This document shows, piece by piece, positions 1 to 7,463 of a stretch of 14,258 nt of DNA. Made by a program: the position numbers and the translations under genes. Within the stretch, counting starts at the first letter, position 1. Each line of letters begins with the position of its first letter. The notes below the pieces were generated by a model, which did no database searches, was not told where the DNA came from, and worked only from the letters and a program-made list of their open reading frames with translations. Source of the stretch: an uncultured Akkermansia sp. (GTDB lineage Bacteria > Verrucomicrobiota > Verrucomicrobiia > Verrucomicrobiales > Akkermansiaceae); contig CAJGCY010000057.1 of the NCBI GenBank assembly GCA_904501955.1, positions 1-14,258 on the forward strand, given 5' to 3'.

Positions 1-451
1 GCGAGCGTTCGCGTGTAGGGGCGTAAGCCCCAAGCGTTCGCGTGAGTGACAACGAACGTTCGCGTGAGCCGTAGGCGAACTGAAATGTGTATTACCGCGG
101 GCGCATGCCCGCCTAACTTGAAGCCCCGTAAGGGGCGACGGCTCTTAGAGGCAGGCGGTGGAGTGAGCGCCAGCGAACGGAACCCCTGTATATCAACCAA
201 AAAGGAAATGGAACCCAGGGAACCTGTGGTGACATATAATGGCGAGGACCGTAGCGAAGCGGAGCTCCGAGCCGTTGTGGGCGCGTGTTTTTGGTGATTG
301 CGTCATTTTGAAACAATGCGGCATTTTTGCGCCACGCTTTATGCCACCCCTCCGGGGTTCGCATTTATTTTTTGGGGGCCTTTCCCGGGGTTCCGCCCCT
401 TGCGGGGCTCCACCGCCGGGCTATTATATGGCGCCCCTCCGGGGCTCCGAG
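1..451. repeat. Gene-free, hairpin-rich intergenic repeat region (left flank)
   Basis: I see no credible gene here; the open frames are short, mutually overlapping and built from repeats. The stretch is a mosaic of short inverted repeats. Stems closed by four-base loops lie at 18-31 (GGGGC-GTAA-GCCCC), 97-112 (GCGGGC-GCAT-GCCCGC), 123-136 (GCCCC-GTAA-GGGGC) and 395-408 (GCCCC-TTGC-GGGGC). Two with a TCC loop lie at 346-358 and 433-445. The 11-mer GCGTTCGCGTG occurs at 5-15 and 34-44, with a one-base variant at 56-66. The same style of hairpin returns at the right end of the window, so this is probably a dispersed, genome-specific repeat family rather than a unique regulatory region. Confidence 0.75.
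242..274 (+). repeat. 33-bp direct repeat, left copy
   Basis: This 33-bp sequence is identical, in the same orientation, to 14173-14205. It contains the palindrome CGGAGCTCCG near its end. Similarity continues past the core (GCGCGTGTTTT at 281-291 and 14211-14221) and weakly upstream in an A-rich stretch followed by CATATA. It is best read as one unit of a dispersed intergenic repeat family. I see no target-site duplication or transposase that would make it a mobile element end. Confidence 0.85.
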
Positions 452-502
452 TTAGGCTTACCTGCGGCTCGCAAACAAATCGCAAACTTCCGATTTATCG
501 GG
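452..502 (+). repeat. ~50-bp inverted repeat, left copy
   Basis: The element starts TTAGGCT, has CTCGCAA in the middle and ends with TTCCGATTTATCGGG (488-502). The same three blocks with nearly the same spacing occur on the opposite strand at 13998-14047; the middle is diverged. The end block is itself nearly palindromic (CCGAT-TT-ATCGG). The two copies lie just outside the first promoter and just outside the last terminator, so they bracket the coding block of the window. Confidence 0.8.
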
Positions 503-540
503 ATACGTGCTTATCAATTTCATGATTGCGTTAAATAAGA

Positions 541-570
541 TTGACAAACAGGCTCAATTCGTGGTATATG
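541..570 (+). promoter_or_regulatory. Sigma-70-like promoter of the ketoreductase operon
   Basis: A perfect -35 hexamer TTGACA (541-546) is followed after 18 bp by TATATG (565-570), preceded by a TG one base away (extended -10). Predicted transcription start is near 577, giving a leader of about 38 nt before the start codon at 616. No other promoter is evident for the four-gene operon. Confidence 0.65.
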
Positions 571-615
571 GAGTGCGCTTACATGCAGTAAATATCAAGC
601 GCGTAGAGAGTAGGT

Positions 616-1347
616 ATGGATAGTAAAAAATGGTGTCTGATAACAGGTGCTAGCCGTGGAATCGGCAAAGCCGTAGCAGAGCAGTTGGTCAAGGATGGTT
701 TTTCGCCGGTGTTGCACGCGCTGAAAAATAGGGCTGCGTGCGAGAAAATGGCGGAGGAATTTGCCGCTCAGGGGGTGGAAAGCCGAGTGCTTACCTTTGA
801 CGTGGCTGACCGCGAGGCTACGCGCGCAGCGCTTGAGGCTGATATGGCGGAGCACGGCCCATACTATGCCATTGTGAACAATGCCGGCATCACGGCGGAT
901 GCCCCGTTCCCCGTGATGGATGGCGATATGTGGGACCGCGTGCTGCGAACGGATTTGGATTCTTTTTATAATGTGATTCAGCCCTGCGTGATGCCGATGA
1001 TTCAGGCTCGTCGCGGTGGGCGAATCGTGGTCATCTCCTCGGTGTCCGGCGTGGTCGGTAACCGCGGGCAGGTGAATTACAGCGCTGCGAAGGCGGGCAT
1101 CATCGGCGCAATGAAAGCGCTTTCCCTTGAGCTTGCCAAGCGCAAGATAACGGTGAACTGTGTGGCCCCCGGCGTGATTGAGACGGATATGACGGCAGAG
1201 TTGCCCATGGATGAAGTGAAGAAGATGATACCTCTGCGCCGAGCCGGACGCCCGGAGGAGGTCGCAGCTGCGGTGTCCTTCCTGATGTCTGAGGGTGCGG
1301 CATACATCACCCGCCAGGTTATTAACGTGAACGGAGGTATGGCATGA
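616..1347 (+). CDS. apeQ: APE-type 3-ketoacyl-ACP reductase (FabG family, ApeQ-like)
   Basis: NADPH-dependent short-chain dehydrogenase expected to reduce the 3-keto group of the growing ACP-bound polyene in the cytoplasm. The 243 residues match FabG length. The cofactor motif TGASRGIG is at residues 10-17 and NNAG at 88-91. Catalytic Ser142, Tyr155 and Lys159 are in VISSVSG and NYSAAKAG. The block DSFYNVIQPC with the ending TRQVINVNGG is, to my memory, characteristic of the APE-cluster reductase rather than housekeeping FabG. Oddity: the tetrad Asn (NL in FabG) is Asp113 here. The start is supported by a purine-rich GAGAGTAGG just upstream. The stop overlaps the next start as ATGA, so translation is probably coupled. 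First gene of a four-gene operon. Confidence 0.93.
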   Translation: MDSKKWCLITGASRGIGKAVAEQLVKDGFSPVLHALKNRAACEKMAEEFAAQGVESRVLTFDVADREATRAALEADMAEHGPYYAIVNNAGITADAPFPVMDGDMWDRVLRTDLDSFYNVIQPCVMPMIQARRGGRIVVISSVSGVVGNRGQVNYSAAKAGIIGAMKALSLELAKRKITVNCVAPGVIETDMTAELPMDEVKKMIPLRRAGRPEEVAAAVSFLMSEGAAYITRQVINVNGGMA

Positions 1348-2573
1348 AGCGCGTGGTCGTAACAGGCATGGCCGGTATCTCCACCTTGGGAAATACGCCG
1401 GAAGAGATGTTGGCCTCACTGCGTGCGGGCAAGAATGCTACCCAATATATTGAGGAGTGGCAGGAGTACCACGGCTTACGCTCCTTGCTTTATGCCAAGA
1501 TGGAGCCCTATGAGACGCCGAAATACCTTACCCGCAAGAATTTGCGCACCATGTCCACCCTGTCCGTGATGGCGGTGGACAGCACGCGCCGCAGCTTGGA
1601 AGATGCCGGCTTGCTGGATGACCCCATTTTGCAGACCTCGCAGACCGGTGTGGCCTATGGCAGTTGCACGGGCTCTGTGCGTGAGTTTGCCGCATGCCAT
1701 GCCATGGTGTATGAGAAATCAACACGTGAGTTGAATTCCGGTACCTATGTGAAGATGATGGGGCACACTGCTGCGGTGAATATTTCCTTGTATTTCGGTA
1801 CGAAAGGGCGCATCATTAACAGCGGTACGGCCTGTACTTCCGGTAGTTTGGCTATCGGCCAGGCGTATGAATCGATTGTCATGGGGCGCCAGACGGTTAT
1901 GTTGGCCGGTGGTGCGGAGGTGTTTAATGTGCTTCAAACGGCGGTGTTTGACACGCTTTTTGCCGCCAGCACGCGCAATGACCGCCCGGAGCTGACACCC
2001 GCTCCGTATGATGCCGGGCGTGATGGCCTGGTGTTGGGTGAGGGTGCATGCACCCTGGTGCTGGAGGAACTAGAGCATGCCTTGGCTCGTGGGGCTCGCA
2101 TTTATGCGGAGGTGGTGGGCTTCGGGTTCTGCTCAGATGGCTTGCACATTACCTCCCCGAACGCTCAAACGATGAAGGGGGCGATGATTGAAGCGCTGGA
2201 GGTGGCGCAACTCACCCCGGCGGATATAGATTACATCAGCCTGCATGGTACGGGCACCATTAATGGAGACAAGGCGGAGGCGGAGGCAACGCGCACCGTC
2301 TTTACGGAGCCGGTGCCGGCATCATCCCTGAAGAGCTATACCGGGCACACGCTCGGTGCATGCGGTGCGCTGGAGTCCATGGTGTCCATTTTGATGATGC
2401 ATGAGGGGTGGTTCCACCCGAATCTTAACCTGCGCGAGCTTGACCCCGATTGCGCCGGTTTAGACCTCATCACCGGTGAGGGGCGCTGCATTGATGCTGA
2501 GTGCGTGATGAATAATAACTACGCCTTCGGCGGTATTAACACGAGCCTTATCTTCCGTAAATGGAAAAACTGA
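1344..2573 (+). CDS. apeR: 3-oxoacyl-ACP synthase II family (APE ketosynthase, ApeR-like)
   Basis: Decarboxylating Claisen condensation enzyme of the polyene assembly line. At 409 residues it has the usual FabF length and thiolase fold motifs. The complete catalytic triad is visible: Cys164 in GTACTSGS, His301 in HGTGT and His335 in TGHTLGACG, with Lys330 preceding it. The C-terminal NNYAFGGINTS motif (391-401) is the normal ketosynthase ending. It begins in an ATGA overlap with the ketoreductase and ends 13 bp inside the next gene. Position directly after the reductase matches the apeQ-apeR order I recall from E. coli CFT073, where an ApeR of very similar sequence is found. Housekeeping FabF is unlikely given the neighbours. 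Confidence 0.93.
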   Translation: MKRVVVTGMAGISTLGNTPEEMLASLRAGKNATQYIEEWQEYHGLRSLLYAKMEPYETPKYLTRKNLRTMSTLSVMAVDSTRRSLEDAGLLDDPILQTSQTGVAYGSCTGSVREFAACHAMVYEKSTRELNSGTYVKMMGHTAAVNISLYFGTKGRIINSGTACTSGSLAIGQAYESIVMGRQTVMLAGGAEVFNVLQTAVFDTLFAASTRNDRPELTPAPYDAGRDGLVLGEGACTLVLEELEHALARGARIYAEVVGFGFCSDGLHITSPNAQTMKGAMIEALEVAQLTPADIDYISLHGTGTINGDKAEAEATRTVFTEPVPASSLKSYTGHTLGACGALESMVSILMMHEGWFHPNLNLRELDPDCAGLDLITGEGRCIDAECVMNNNYAFGGINTSLIFRKWKN

Positions 2574-3118
2574 GCCTGCCGTTCCGTGTGCTGGGCGCGG
2601 AGGTGTGGTTGCCTGAGCGCGCAGAGGAGAAAGCGCCCATGGCGCCCATGCCGCGAGCCTTGCCACGGCGCATGGGGCGCTTGAGCCGCGCTGTGCTCAG
2701 TTGTGTATCTCGCTTGGCTGAGAAGCTGGGGGCAGAGGTGCTGCAGTACCCGGTGGTGTATGCCAGCCGGTATGGCGAGATTGCGCGTACCCTGAAATTA
2801 TTTGAAGAGCTGGCGGAGTATGGTGAGGTTTCACCCGCCGGGTTTTCCGTATCCGTGCATAATGCCGCGGCCTCACTGTTGGGCTTAGCCTCCGAGAATT
2901 GTAACAGCAGCTCCACCTTGGCTGCCGGGGCGGATACCTTGCGTATGGGGGTGCTGGAGGCGGTGATGAATGCCCGCACTCAACCGTGCCTTTTTGTGTA
3001 TGGCGATGAGCAGCAAATGGAGCAGGAATGCGTGCAAGCCGTTGCTGCTGTGATTGTGGCGGATGAACAGCCGCGCTCGCTGCCGCAAACGATAGAGGAG
3101 TTGTTGCAATTATGCTGA
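2561..3118 (+). CDS. apeC: Beta-ketoacyl synthase-like chain length factor (ApeC-like, no active-site Cys)
   Basis: A 185-residue protein resembling the short 'ketoacyl-synthase N-terminal, type 2' family found in APE clusters. The motifs are VYASRYGE (66-73) and SPAGFSVSVHNAAA (91-104). Where a ketosynthase would carry TACSS it has TLAAGADTL (119-127), so there is no nucleophile, and the two active-site histidines of the missing C-terminal half are absent. By family knowledge such proteins pair with an active ketosynthase (ApeO) and shape chain length; here the likely partner is the minus-strand ketosynthase at 10517-11656. The start at 2561 lies inside the preceding gene (13-nt overlap), indicating coupling. 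Confidence 0.85.
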   Translation: MEKLSLPFRVLGAEVWLPERAEEKAPMAPMPRALPRRMGRLSRAVLSCVSRLAEKLGAEVLQYPVVYASRYGEIARTLKLFEELAEYGEVSPAGFSVSVHNAAASLLGLASENCNSSSTLAAGADTLRMGVLEAVMNARTQPCLFVYGDEQQMEQECVQAVAAVIVADEQPRSLPQTIEELLQLC

Positions 3119-3885
3119 AAAAAGTACCGCCGATGAGCGTGAGCACACGCGTACGCTGCGTACTGGCAGTGATGTGCTATCTTGCGTTCGGTATAGGCGG
3201 TAGTTTGATTTCTGTTCTCCTGCTATTATGCTTTTTCTTGCCTGAGTGCGCGAGGGTGCGCGTGGGCAGCAAAGTGTTGCAGTATTCATGGAAGCTGCTG
3301 TGCTGCATGATGAGCATGACGCGTAACCTCTCGCTGCGCGTGCCGGATAAGAAAAAAATGCAGCGAATTCGCGGTTCCATTGTGGTGGCAAATCACCCCT
3401 CGCTCATTGATGTGGTGATTCTTACCTCCATCATCCCCGGTTCAAAACTCGTGGCTAATTCCAAGTTGCAGCGCTGGCGCTTTTTGCGCCCCATATTGAA
3501 GGGATTATGCATCACGAATGACATGGGGGCGGAGCAGTTCATGGCGCAGGCAAAGCATGCGCTGGATAATGGGTTCAACGTCATCATTTTTCCCGAGGGA
3601 ACGCGCACTACTCCCGGCAAGGTCAGCAAATTGCAGCGCGGGGCTTTCCAACTTGCCCTGCAGAGCGGCTATCCCTTGGTGCCCATTCATATACATACGG
3701 ATGGCCCCTTTTTGACAAAAGAATATCCTTGGTGGTATGTGGGCGAGCATTGCCCGCACTTTACGCTGTCACTGGGTGACCCCATCGTGGCTCAGGTGCA
3801 GGAGGGGGAGACGCGCCACTCCGCAGCCGTACGCATCAGCCGCACCGTGGCCGATTTTATTTTACCGGGGCAAGATTTTAGTTGA
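3112..3885 (+). CDS. PlsC-like 1-acyl-glycerol-3-phosphate acyltransferase family protein (ApeD-like)
   Basis: Membrane-anchored acyltransferase of the LPLAT/PlsC family, 257 residues. An N-terminal hydrophobic segment spans about residues 13-43. The acyltransferase HX4D box is NHPSLID (94-100; His95, Asp100) and the acceptor-binding motif is FPEGTRT (160-166). Acyl transfer from a carrier protein or CoA to a lipid acceptor at the inner membrane is the family activity; here the donor may be the polyenoyl chain, which is inference. It overlaps the chain length factor by 7 nt, and the C-then-D order agrees with proteobacterial APE clusters as I remember them. Last gene of the operon; no clear terminator hairpin was found in the short convergent gap (3886-3958). 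Confidence 0.85.
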   Translation: MLKKVPPMSVSTRVRCVLAVMCYLAFGIGGSLISVLLLLCFFLPECARVRVGSKVLQYSWKLLCCMMSMTRNLSLRVPDKKKMQRIRGSIVVANHPSLIDVVILTSIIPGSKLVANSKLQRWRFLRPILKGLCITNDMGAEQFMAQAKHALDNGFNVIIFPEGTRTTPGKVSKLQRGAFQLALQSGYPLVPIHIHTDGPFLTKEYPWWYVGEHCPHFTLSLGDPIVAQVQEGETRHSAAVRISRTVADFILPGQDFS

Positions 3886-3958
3886 TTTATCGCGCTGCGC
3901 AAATAGAGGCATCAACCATAAACTTTAGCAGAGCCTTATATTAGCGGGGCAAGGGTGT

Positions 3959-5686
3959 TTATAAGCAGAATGAGGGGTGTTCCGCTGTTTCCCGAAGAGA
4001 AAAATTGCCTTTTCCGGAGGTGTGGCAAGCGTCTTCATCGAAACTGAGCACGACTGAGAGACGATTGTCCTTTTTCTCTGCCGTAATGTAAATTTCAGAG
4101 CAGGGACGCACTTCTTCACTGAATTTGAGACGCTTAATAGCCTGAACTTTGCGTCCCCAGTAGCGCTCTACCACAGCGGAGATACTGCGCAGGATGATAA
4201 CGCCCGGTACGAGGGCATATTTCGGGAAATGTCCAGGCACCCAAAGAGCATCCGGCTCGAAAAGTGCTTTTACCACCAGCTTATCCGGGCTTTTGAATAC
4301 GGGGGTGAGTACCGGCAGGTAATCACCGGTGGCAAAAAGGTTGCGGATGACATCTTTACGCGTCTTGCCCTGTCTGTCACAGGGGAGTTCGCCGAGAACA
4401 CGCCAGCGCTTGGGCTGTAATACGGCGGGGAGATGTGCGGAAAGTTGTTGTTTAATGCGTTTTCGGTATTCTTGTTTGCCCTGCGTGAGCAAGACTTCGC
4501 GACCGAGCTCGGTAGGGGTGACGGCTGCGGCGAGAATGGGGCGGCTTTTGCCTTCGATTTGGAGCACGGAGGCCATATCCACAAGCGGACTTTGTCTGAG
4601 GTGCTCCTCAATTTCGATGAGAGAGATACGCTTGTCCGCAATTTTGACAATGCTGTCCGTACGCGGTTTGAGGATAAAGTTACCGTTTGTCAAGAACTCC
4701 GCGCTGTCGCCGGTGTGCACTGCTTGCCCCATAGGTGTGCAGGGACTGCAAATACTGAGCCCTCCTTCGGGTTCTTGCTGTATGGTGACGCTGCGGAAGG
4801 GGGTCCATTCTTCCGTGTGCAGCGGTGAGCGGTAGCCGACTACCCCGGTTTCGGAGCTGCCGAAGATCTCGAAAAAGTCAGCGCCTAGGAGCTCCGCCAA
4901 ATGGCGTGCTGCTTGCATGGGGAGCGGGGAGCCCGCGGACTGAATCATCAGTGAATCTTGTAGCCTGGGGGTATGCTCCGCGTTGGTCGCCCACACGCGT
5001 ATGAAGGCCGGCGTGGTAACCACCCATGTGCGGTGCTCCGGTGTGGTGAGTTGGGCTATGCGTTGAAGGAAGTCAATGGGCCCGGCAAATGTTGCCGTGT
5101 CCGTGACTTGTCCCCGACTGAGCGGTAACAATAGGCCGAAGATGATGCCGTATGCATGGTGGAAGCTGACGGTGGAGAACACTTCCGTGGGGCAGCCTTC
5201 CGGTATGGCTTCTTCCAAAAGCTGCAATTCTGCCTCTATATTGGCAAAACTGCGAACGATGCGTTTGGGGGTGCCGGTGCTGCCGGAGGTGAAAAAGCTG
5301 ACGCATGCTTTTGCCGGGTCAAACTCCGGAAGCGGAGCTGTACCTGCGCCTCTTTCACCGTCAATGATGAGAACGCTGCCCTCTGTAGGAGTATCTGTCA
5401 GCAACACGGCACCTTCTGCCTGCAAAAAATCGCAGGTGGAGGTGCTGCGGTTGCTTGGTAAAATAAGGTCTGCGCCCGCGTGGAGCGAGGCCATAAGCGC
5501 CACGGCAAAGTGATAATTATCTTCCGTTACCGGTACGGCAGTGCGAATGCCCTTTGCCTGCATGGCAGTGCAGAGAGCTTGAACATCGCGGTGGTATTGC
5601 GCAAATGTCACCACGCCGTCTCTGCGACGGAAGACCACTTGCTCCGCCGGGATGTCGGAGTGAAGGTAACGGGAGGGAAGAATCAT
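3959..5686 (-). CDS. apeH-apeI: Fused aryl/acyl-ACP ligase (AMP-binding, ApeH-like) and hotdog dehydratase (ApeI-like)
   Basis: 575-residue two-domain protein. Residues 1-450 are an ANL adenylating ligase: TSGSTGTPK (133-141), GSSETG (276-281), HTGD (324-327) and the C-terminal lysine in QGKTRKD (Lys441). It probably activates an aromatic starter acid and loads it on an ACP. Residues ~460-565 are a FabZ/ApeI-type hotdog domain with GHFP (485-488, His486) and PGV (494-496). The usual Glu of EAMAQ is missing (RSISA instead), so it probably needs ApeP as partner. ApeH and ApeI are separate in the clusters I know. The frame extends upstream to 5794, but that part overlaps the ACP gene; the Met at 5686, 28 nt after the ACP stop, begins the homologous region. 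No clear Shine-Dalgarno sequence. Confidence 0.9.
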   Translation of the reverse strand: MILPSRYLHSDIPAEQVVFRRRDGVVTFAQYHRDVQALCTAMQAKGIRTAVPVTEDNYHFAVALMASLHAGADLILPSNRSTSTCDFLQAEGAVLLTDTPTEGSVLIIDGERGAGTAPLPEFDPAKACVSFFTSGSTGTPKRIVRSFANIEAELQLLEEAIPEGCPTEVFSTVSFHHAYGIIFGLLLPLSRGQVTDTATFAGPIDFLQRIAQLTTPEHRTWVVTTPAFIRVWATNAEHTPRLQDSLMIQSAGSPLPMQAARHLAELLGADFFEIFGSSETGVVGYRSPLHTEEWTPFRSVTIQQEPEGGLSICSPCTPMGQAVHTGDSAEFLTNGNFILKPRTDSIVKIADKRISLIEIEEHLRQSPLVDMASVLQIEGKSRPILAAAVTPTELGREVLLTQGKQEYRKRIKQQLSAHLPAVLQPKRWRVLGELPCDRQGKTRKDVIRNLFATGDYLPVLTPVFKSPDKLVVKALFEPDALWVPGHFPKYALVPGVIILRSISAVVERYWGRKVQAIKRLKFSEEVRPCSEIYITAEKKDNRLSVVLSFDEDACHTSGKGNFSLRETAEHPSFCL

Positions 5687-5714
5687 GCTTGCAGCCGTAT
5701 GGCGCGCTGAGGGG

Positions 5715-5972
5715 TTACCGTGCGTCTTTTGCGGCAAATGCAGCGGTGATGACGTTGATGAGGTCGCCATAATTGCGCACCTCCTTGAAGTCATCCGGCT
5801 TCAGACTGATGTCATACTTCTTTTGCACATCAACCACCAAATCCACGGCGTCAATGCTGTCCAAATCGAAGGCCTCAAACATGTTCGTTTCATCGTTGAG
5901 AATGCTCACATCGCAGTCAAAGTTTTCCTGCAGAAGGTGGCGTACGTGGGCGTCAATTTCCTCGCGGGTCAT
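5715..5972 (-). CDS. apeE: Acyl carrier protein (ApeE-like)
   Basis: 85-residue acyl carrier protein. The phosphopantetheine attachment motif is DLDSIDAVDLVV with Ser39 as the modified residue. DSI replaces the DSL of primary-metabolism ACPs, and the run DSIDAVDLV is typical, to my memory, of the APE elongation carrier ApeE. The frame could start at 6008, but that would run into the preceding ACP gene; the Met at 5972 lies 4 nt after that gene's stop and gives a normal ACP length. Second gene of a three-gene minus-strand operon, followed 28 nt later by the ligase-dehydratase. Confidence 0.93.
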   Translation of the reverse strand: MTREEIDAHVRHLLQENFDCDVSILNDETNMFEAFDLDSIDAVDLVVDVQKKYDISLKPDDFKEVRNYGDLINVITAAFAAKDAR

Positions 5973-5976
5973 GGTC

Positions 5977-6255
5977 TTAGTTCTGTTGAGATTGAATGAA
6001 TGCGGCAAGTGTGCTCAGGCTGGTGAAATGCTTGTCAACGTCCTGCGTCTCTTTGTCCAAAACAACATTGTAACGGCGCTTGAGCGCAACGCCGATTTCC
6101 ATGGCGTCAATGGAGTCCAGCGCCAAGCCGTCTTCGCTGAAGAGCGGGGTGTCCGCGCCGATTTCTTCGGGGCTGATGTCCTCTAAATCAAGAATGTCAA
6201 TAATGAGAGAGCGAAGCTCGCAGATGAGCTTATCTGTGTTGTTTGTTTCTGTCAT
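5977..6255 (-). CDS. apeF: Acyl carrier protein (ApeF-like)
   Basis: 92-residue carrier protein with attachment site ALDSIDAMEIGVAL (Ser48). It differs from its neighbour in the E-I-G-V helix and in a longer N-terminal part, consistent with two distinct carriers, one for starter loading and one for extension; which does which is inference. The start has AAAGGCAG eight bases upstream. The -10 of the predicted promoter lies only 10 bp before the start codon, so the leader is extremely short. First gene of the ACP-ACP-ligase operon. Confidence 0.92.
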   Translation of the reverse strand: MTETNNTDKLICELRSLIIDILDLEDISPEEIGADTPLFSEDGLALDSIDAMEIGVALKRRYNVVLDKETQDVDKHFTSLSTLAAFIQSQQN

Positions 6256-6265
6256 GACTGCCTTT

Positions 6266-6294
6266 AGTATAACATCCTAACACATGATTGTCAA
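6266..6294 (-). promoter_or_regulatory. Sigma-70-like promoter of the ACP-ligase operon
   Basis: On the minus strand TTGACA (6294-6289), 17 bp, TATACT (6271-6266): 6/6 and 5/6 matches at the ideal spacing. The start point should fall near 6259, only 3-5 nt before the ACP start codon at 6255, so the transcript would be almost leaderless and the AAAGGC motif would sit at the transcription start. Confidence 0.8.
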
Positions 6295-6304
6295 ACGGTG
6301 TTAG
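6277..6304. promoter_or_regulatory. Candidate operator: 7-bp inverted repeat over the ACP promoter -35
   Basis: CTAACAC (6277-6283) and GTGTTAG (6298-6304) form a perfect inverted repeat with a 14-bp spacer, arm centres 21 bp apart (two helical turns). It straddles the -35 hexamer at 6289-6294, as expected of a dimeric repressor site. No regulator gene is in the window. A chance occurrence cannot be excluded. Confidence 0.4.
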
Positions 6305-6355
6305 TGGCTTAATGGCTCTTTTTTGTTGCAAGGATTGAAATATCATATAATTACG

Positions 6356-6384
6356 TTGACAATAGGGCCGGCTGTTGGTAGAAT
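6356..6384 (+). promoter_or_regulatory. Sigma-70-like promoter of the methyltransferase operon
   Basis: TTGACA (6356-6361), 17 bp, TAGAAT (6379-6384). Predicted start near 6391, about 17 nt before the start codon at 6408. It diverges from the ACP promoter within the same 152-bp gap, allowing shared control. Confidence 0.8.
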
Positions 6385-6407
6385 ATGCCCCGCATTCCGA
6401 CACATAT

Positions 6408-7463
6408 ATGAGCAGAAAAAGACGAAAAACGCCGCGCATTATTCAGGCCTTGGCAGATGCCCAGAGGATAGCATTCGGACCCATGGTGTTTCAGGCTGTG
6501 CGGGCTATGATGCGGTTGGGCTTGCTTGAGTATTTGCAGGAAAACAAAGTTTGCCCTCGCAAAGACTTGCAGACTCGCTATGGGCGATATGTGGCGGATG
6601 TGCTGGTGGAGTCCGGTGTGACGGCCGGCGTGCTGCTGGAGGATGCCGAGGGCGGGGTGGCATTATCTGATGTGGGCTATTGCCTACTGGAGGATGAGAT
6701 GACGCGTCGCAATTTTGATTTTGTGGCAGATGTGTGCTACCTTGGCGCGGAGCGCTTGGGCGAGGCCTTGGCAAGCGGGAAACCTGCCGGGCTGGAGGTG
6801 TTCGGCACTTGGCCGACCATTTATGAAGGCTTGTCGCAACTGCCGCAACCGGCTAAGGATAGCTGGTTCGGGTTTGATCATTTGTACTCGGATGCCTTTT
6901 TCCCGCAGGCGATAGAGCTGATGACGGAGCATGCGGATTTGAGCCGGGTGTTTGACGTAGGTGGCAATACCGGTAAGTTTGCTCGTGCACTTATGGAGCG
7001 CTCTGCAACTGCCAAGGTGACCATCGTGGATTTACCGGGGCAGAGTGCCGTAGCTCGGCATAATTTGGCGGAGTTCGGGGAGAGATGTTCCTTTGCCGAT
7101 GTGAATGTGCTGAGTGATGCCCCGTGGCCTCAGGGGGCTACGGTGGTATGGATGTCTCAATTCTTGGATTGTTTCTCGCATGAGCAAATCGTGCAGATTC
7201 TGAAAAAGGCTGCTGCAGCACTCGCGCCCGGTGGTTCTATTTTCATAGCGGAGCCTTTTATTGATAAGCAGACCTTTGAAGCCGCTGCGTATTCTCTGGC
7301 ACAGGGTTCCCTGTATTTTACCTGCATGGCGAATGGCAACAGTAAGTTCTATACTGCTGCGGAAATGACTGAGTGTGTGCACGAAGCCGGCTTGGTGCCT
7401 GTGCAGGAATGGCATGCCCTCGGTAAATATCAATATTCCCTCATGCAATGCAGCCTTCCGTAA
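6408..7463 (+). CDS. SAM-dependent methyltransferase (O-methyltransferase-like, APE-cluster type)
   Basis: 351-residue methyltransferase with an N-terminal helical dimerisation region (about 10-170) and a Rossmann domain. Motif I is DVGGNTGK (183-190), the acidic residue binding the ribose is in VDLP (207-210), and WMSQFLDCF (248-256) follows. The architecture resembles the plant/bacterial small-molecule O-methyltransferase family, and the N-terminal RKTPRIIQA..QRIAFGP pattern is what I recall from APE-cluster methyltransferases. It probably methylates the aryl head group; C- versus O-methylation cannot be read from sequence. A TTG-initiated extension to 6375 would start upstream of the predicted -10, so the ATG at 6408 is chosen. 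It overlaps the next gene by 16 nt. Confidence 0.88.
   Translation: MSRKRRKTPRIIQALADAQRIAFGPMVFQAVRAMMRLGLLEYLQENKVCPRKDLQTRYGRYVADVLVESGVTAGVLLEDAEGGVALSDVGYCLLEDEMTRRNFDFVADVCYLGAERLGEALASGKPAGLEVFGTWPTIYEGLSQLPQPAKDSWFGFDHLYSDAFFPQAIELMTEHADLSRVFDVGGNTGKFARALMERSATAKVTIVDLPGQSAVARHNLAEFGERCSFADVNVLSDAPWPQGATVVWMSQFLDCFSHEQIVQILKKAAAALAPGGSIFIAEPFIDKQTFEAAAYSLAQGSLYFTCMANGNSKFYTAAEMTECVHEAGLVPVQEWHALGKYQYSLMQCSLP

Noticed and set aside
5..66. Possible CRISPR or tandem array from three 11-mers
   Set aside because: Repeats are only 11 bp, the third is imperfect, the spacing is uneven (29 and 22 bp), and there are no cas genes.
46..538. Short frames in the left flank
   Set aside because: They consist of hairpin repeats, overlap in several frames, and lack ribosome sites or recognisable domains.
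595..1419. 274-codon minus-strand frame opposite the ketoreductase
   Set aside because: Antisense to a clear FabG-family gene; composition is His/Arg-rich and typical of a shadow frame.
3886..3958. Terminator between the convergent acyltransferase and ligase genes
   Set aside because: Only a weak 6-bp repeat (GTTGAT...ATCAAC) with a long loop and no T-tract was found.
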